This document shows, one piece after another, positions 5,822-7,732 of a stretch of DNA of 7,732 bases (its first letter is position 1; each line of letters begins with the position of its first letter). This DNA comes from JBLHGU01 sp047615875 (GTDB lineage Bacteria; Pseudomonadota; Gammaproteobacteria; Arenicellales; CAJQKF01), in NCBI GenBank assembly GCA_047615875.1, contig JBLHGU010000239.1, positions 1 to 7,732 on the forward strand. Direction: 5' to 3'. The notes beneath the pieces were generated by a model. That model worked only from the letters and a program-made list of their open reading frames with translations, searched no databases and had not been told where the DNA came from. A program made the position numbers and the translations under genes.

Positions 5822-6703
5822 TTATTTTTGTAATGCCTGCTGCATCAGTAAACCCATATCTGACGGGTTTCTGGTAACACTCACACCAGCTTCTTCCAGA
5901 GCGGCAATCTTCTCATTTGCAGTTCCTTTACCACCGGAAATAATGGCACCAGCATGACCCATGCGCTTGCCTGGAGGAGCGGTAACTCCGGCAATAAAGC
6001 CGACTACCGGCTTGCTCATATTATCAGCAATCCATGCGGCACACTCTTCTTCATCGGTACCACCAATCTCACCGCACATAACTACACCTTCGGTATCAGG
6101 GTCATCATTAAACATCTTCATTACATCCAGATGTTTCAAACCATTAACCGGATCACCACCGATACCAACACAGGTTGATTGTCCCATACCTAACTTGGTC
6201 AGCTGATCTACCACTTCATAGGTCAACGTACCGGAACGAGACACGACACCGATCCGGCCTTTCTTATGGATATAGCCCGGCATGATACCAATCTTGAGTT
6301 CTTCCGGAGTTATAACACCAGGACAGTTTGGTCCGACCAGAATAGTACTGGAACCCTTCATCCGATCACGGGTACGGATCATGTCTTTAACCGGCACCCC
6401 TTCCGTAATACAGATAACTACCTCTATTTCGGCATCTACCGCTTCATCTATAGCAGCAGCCGCAAATGGCGGCGGTACATAGATTACTGAGACGTTACAG
6501 GCTGTTTCGGCTTTAGCCTCGGCAACCGTATTAAACACCGGCACGCCTTCGACTTCCTGACCACCCTTCTTTGGCGTAACGCCAGCCACGTAGCACTGTT
6601 TACCATTGGCGTAGGCGATGGAGTGATGGGTATGAAACATACCTGTTTTTCCGGTAATTCCCTGGGTTACCACACGCGAGCCTTTATTGATTAATATTGT
6701 CAT
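5822..6703 (-). CDS. sucD: Succinyl-CoA synthetase-like ADP-forming acyl-CoA ligase, alpha subunit
   Basis: This 293-residue protein corresponds to SucD (289 residues in E. coli). With the beta subunit it links a carboxylic acid to CoA at the cost of a nucleoside triphosphate, through a phosphohistidine. Seen: an N-terminal CoA-binding Rossmann fold with QGITGKTGMFH (14-24) and GVTPKKGG (41-48), then GPNCPGVITP (124-133), SRSGTLTYE (155-163), GIGGDPVNG (180-188) and GEIGG (211-215, E212 next to the active site). H250 in GKRMGHAGAIISGGKGT (245-261) is the phosphorylated histidine. Near residues 32-38 it has about two extra residues compared with E. coli SucD, and it reads GLKHLD after GGDPVN. 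Its ATG overlaps the sucC stop in an ATGA junction. It may be the TCA-cycle enzyme or a paralogue for another acid, and the sequence alone does not settle this. Confidence 0.93.
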   Translation of the reverse strand: MTILINKGSRVVTQGITGKTGMFHTHHSIAYANGKQCYVAGVTPKKGGQEVEGVPVFNTVAEAKAETACNVSVIYVPPPFAAAAIDEAVDAEIEVVICITEGVPVKDMIRTRDRMKGSSTILVGPNCPGVITPEELKIGIMPGYIHKKGRIGVVSRSGTLTYEVVDQLTKLGMGQSTCVGIGGDPVNGLKHLDVMKMFNDDPDTEGVVMCGEIGGTDEEECAAWIADNMSKPVVGFIAGVTAPPGKRMGHAGAIISGGKGTANEKIAALEEAGVSVTRNPSDMGLLMQQALQK

Positions 6704-7732
6704 GATGTCGCTCCGGCAGCAGCTGCAACTTTTTCAGCTGCGTCAGCCATGGTAGTTGCGGAAATAACGGAAATTCCAGATTCAGCTAATATTTTTCTGC
6801 CCTGTTCCACATTGGTACCTTCCAGACGCACAACCAGCGGCACACTTAAAGATACTTCACGGGCAGCATTCACCAAACCCTCTGCAATTATATCGCAGCG
6901 CATTATTCCGCCAAATATATTAACTAGAATAGCTTTCAAGTTCTGGTTCTTTAGCATGATTTTAAACGCCTCCGTAACCTGCTCAGTGGTGGCACCACCG
7001 CCAACATCAAGGAAGTTAGCCGGAGATGCACCGTATAGCTTGATAATGTCCATGGTCGCCATAGCAAGGCCTGCGCCATTAACCAGACAGCCAATGGATC
7101 CATTTAGTGAGATGTAATTCAGACCAAACTTCGAAGCCTCCAACTCATCAACATCTTCTTCGTCGAGATCACGTAGTTCCTCAAGATCTTTGTGACGATA
7201 CATGGCGCTTTCGTCAAAATTAATCTTCGCATCCAGTGCCATTACACGGCCATCACTGGTCACAATCAGAGGATTTATCTCAGCCAGGGACGCATCAGTG
7301 TCCCAGAATGCCTGGTACAACGCACAAATCTGTTCAGCCGCCTGCCCATGTAACTCTGCAGGAATGCCTATGGCAGCGGCCAGTGATTGCGCTTCTGAAT
7401 TAGTTAGACCAGTCTTTGGATCAACTTGAATTTTATGGATCTTCTCAGGTGTCTCTTCGGCAACGGTCTCGATTTCTGTACCGCCTTCGGAACTGGCCAT
7501 GACGACAACTCGCTGACTACTTCGATCAACCACAAGCCCTATATACAATTCATCTTTAATAGGAGCTGCTTCTTCAACCAGTAATCGCTTGACTTCTGTG
7601 CCTTCAGGGCCGGTTTGATGAGTAATCAGCGTCATGCCTAGAATGGCATCAGCGTATTCTCGGACTTCCTGCATACTGGAAGCGACTTTCACACCGCCAC
7701 CCTTGCCTCGACCGCCCGCATGAATCTGGGCT
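6700..7732 (-). CDS. sucC: Succinyl-CoA synthetase-like ligase, beta subunit (5' end cut by window edge)
   Basis: The visible 343 residues plus stop enter from the right edge. By comparison with E. coli SucC (388 residues) about 46-47 N-terminal residues are missing. The first visible residues AQIHAGGRGKGGGVK form the ATP-grasp nucleotide-binding motif, so the GTG at 7692-7690 is internal and not the start. Other landmarks, numbered in the visible part: AEINPL (150-155, with N153) and LDAK (166-169, D167) supply the Mg-nucleotide ligands at the same 14-residue spacing as in E. coli. NGAGLAMATMD at about 218-228 and DVGGGATTEQVTEAFK at about 242-257 follow, then NIFGGIMRCDIIAEG at about 271-285. 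The overlap with sucD indicates coupled translation and a 1:1 complex. The promoter lies outside the window. Confidence 0.94.
   Translation of the reverse strand, partial: AQIHAGGRGKGGGVKVASSMQEVREYADAILGMTLITHQTGPEGTEVKRLLVEEAAPIKDELYIGLVVDRSSQRVVVMASSEGGTEIETVAEETPEKIHKIQVDPKTGLTNSEAQSLAAAIGIPAELHGQAAEQICALYQAFWDTDASLAEINPLIVTSDGRVMALDAKINFDESAMYRHKDLEELRDLDEEDVDELEASKFGLNYISLNGSIGCLVNGAGLAMATMDIIKLYGASPANFLDVGGGATTEQVTEAFKIMLKNQNLKAILVNIFGGIMRCDIIAEGLVNAAREVSLSVPLVVRLEGTNVEQGRKILAESGISVISATTMADAAEKVAAAAGATS

Noticed and set aside
5954..7429. Plus-strand open frames between 5954 and 7429
   Set aside because: They lie opposite sucD and sucC, which show intact catalytic motifs.
7690..7692. 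GTG as the sucC start codon
   Set aside because: The frame stays open to the right edge and encodes the conserved ATP-grasp motif HAGGRGKGGG upstream of this GTG, so the GTG is internal.

Overview
The window looks like a chromosomal segment of a Gram-negative proteobacterium, most likely a gammaproteobacterium of marine or other aquatic type. The reasons are a tripartite tricarboxylate transporter (TTT) whose binding protein carries a Sec signal peptide, close SucC/SucD resemblance to the E. coli proteins, moderate GC content and ordinary Shine-Dalgarno sites. The genus cannot be told from the sequence. No mobile element, tRNA, rRNA or CRISPR array was seen.

Layout, left to right. (1) Positions 1-1577, minus strand: most of a thiamine-diphosphate (ThDP) enzyme of the acetolactate synthase / 2-hydroxyacyl-CoA lyase superfamily, cut off at its C-terminus by the left edge. 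(2) 1628-2314, minus: a GntR-family regulator with an FCD domain, just upstream of the ThDP gene and probably in one transcript with it. (3) 2315-2680: a 366-base divergent regulatory region with a 20-bp near-perfect dyad, two candidate promoters and a run of short inverted repeats. (4) 2681-5754, plus: a complete TTT transporter in the order binding protein (TctC), small membrane subunit (TctB), large membrane subunit (TctA), with a GC-rich hairpin between the first two genes. (5) 5772-5802: a perfect inverted repeat that can terminate transcription from both sides. (6) 5822-7732, minus: a sucC-sucD pair for an ADP-forming acyl-CoA ligase. The two genes overlap by four bases, and sucC runs off the right edge.

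Working model (inference): the GntR protein senses a small carboxylate and controls divergent transcription of its own operon and of the transporter. The TTT system brings the acid in. A CoA ligase, possibly the SucCD pair here or one outside the window, would activate it, and the ThDP enzyme would then cleave or condense the product. The transporter-regulator-ThDP enzyme link rests on divergent gene order. The link to SucCD rests on proximity alone, because SucCD sits behind a strong terminator and could simply be the TCA-cycle enzyme. The substrate is not evident from the sequence.
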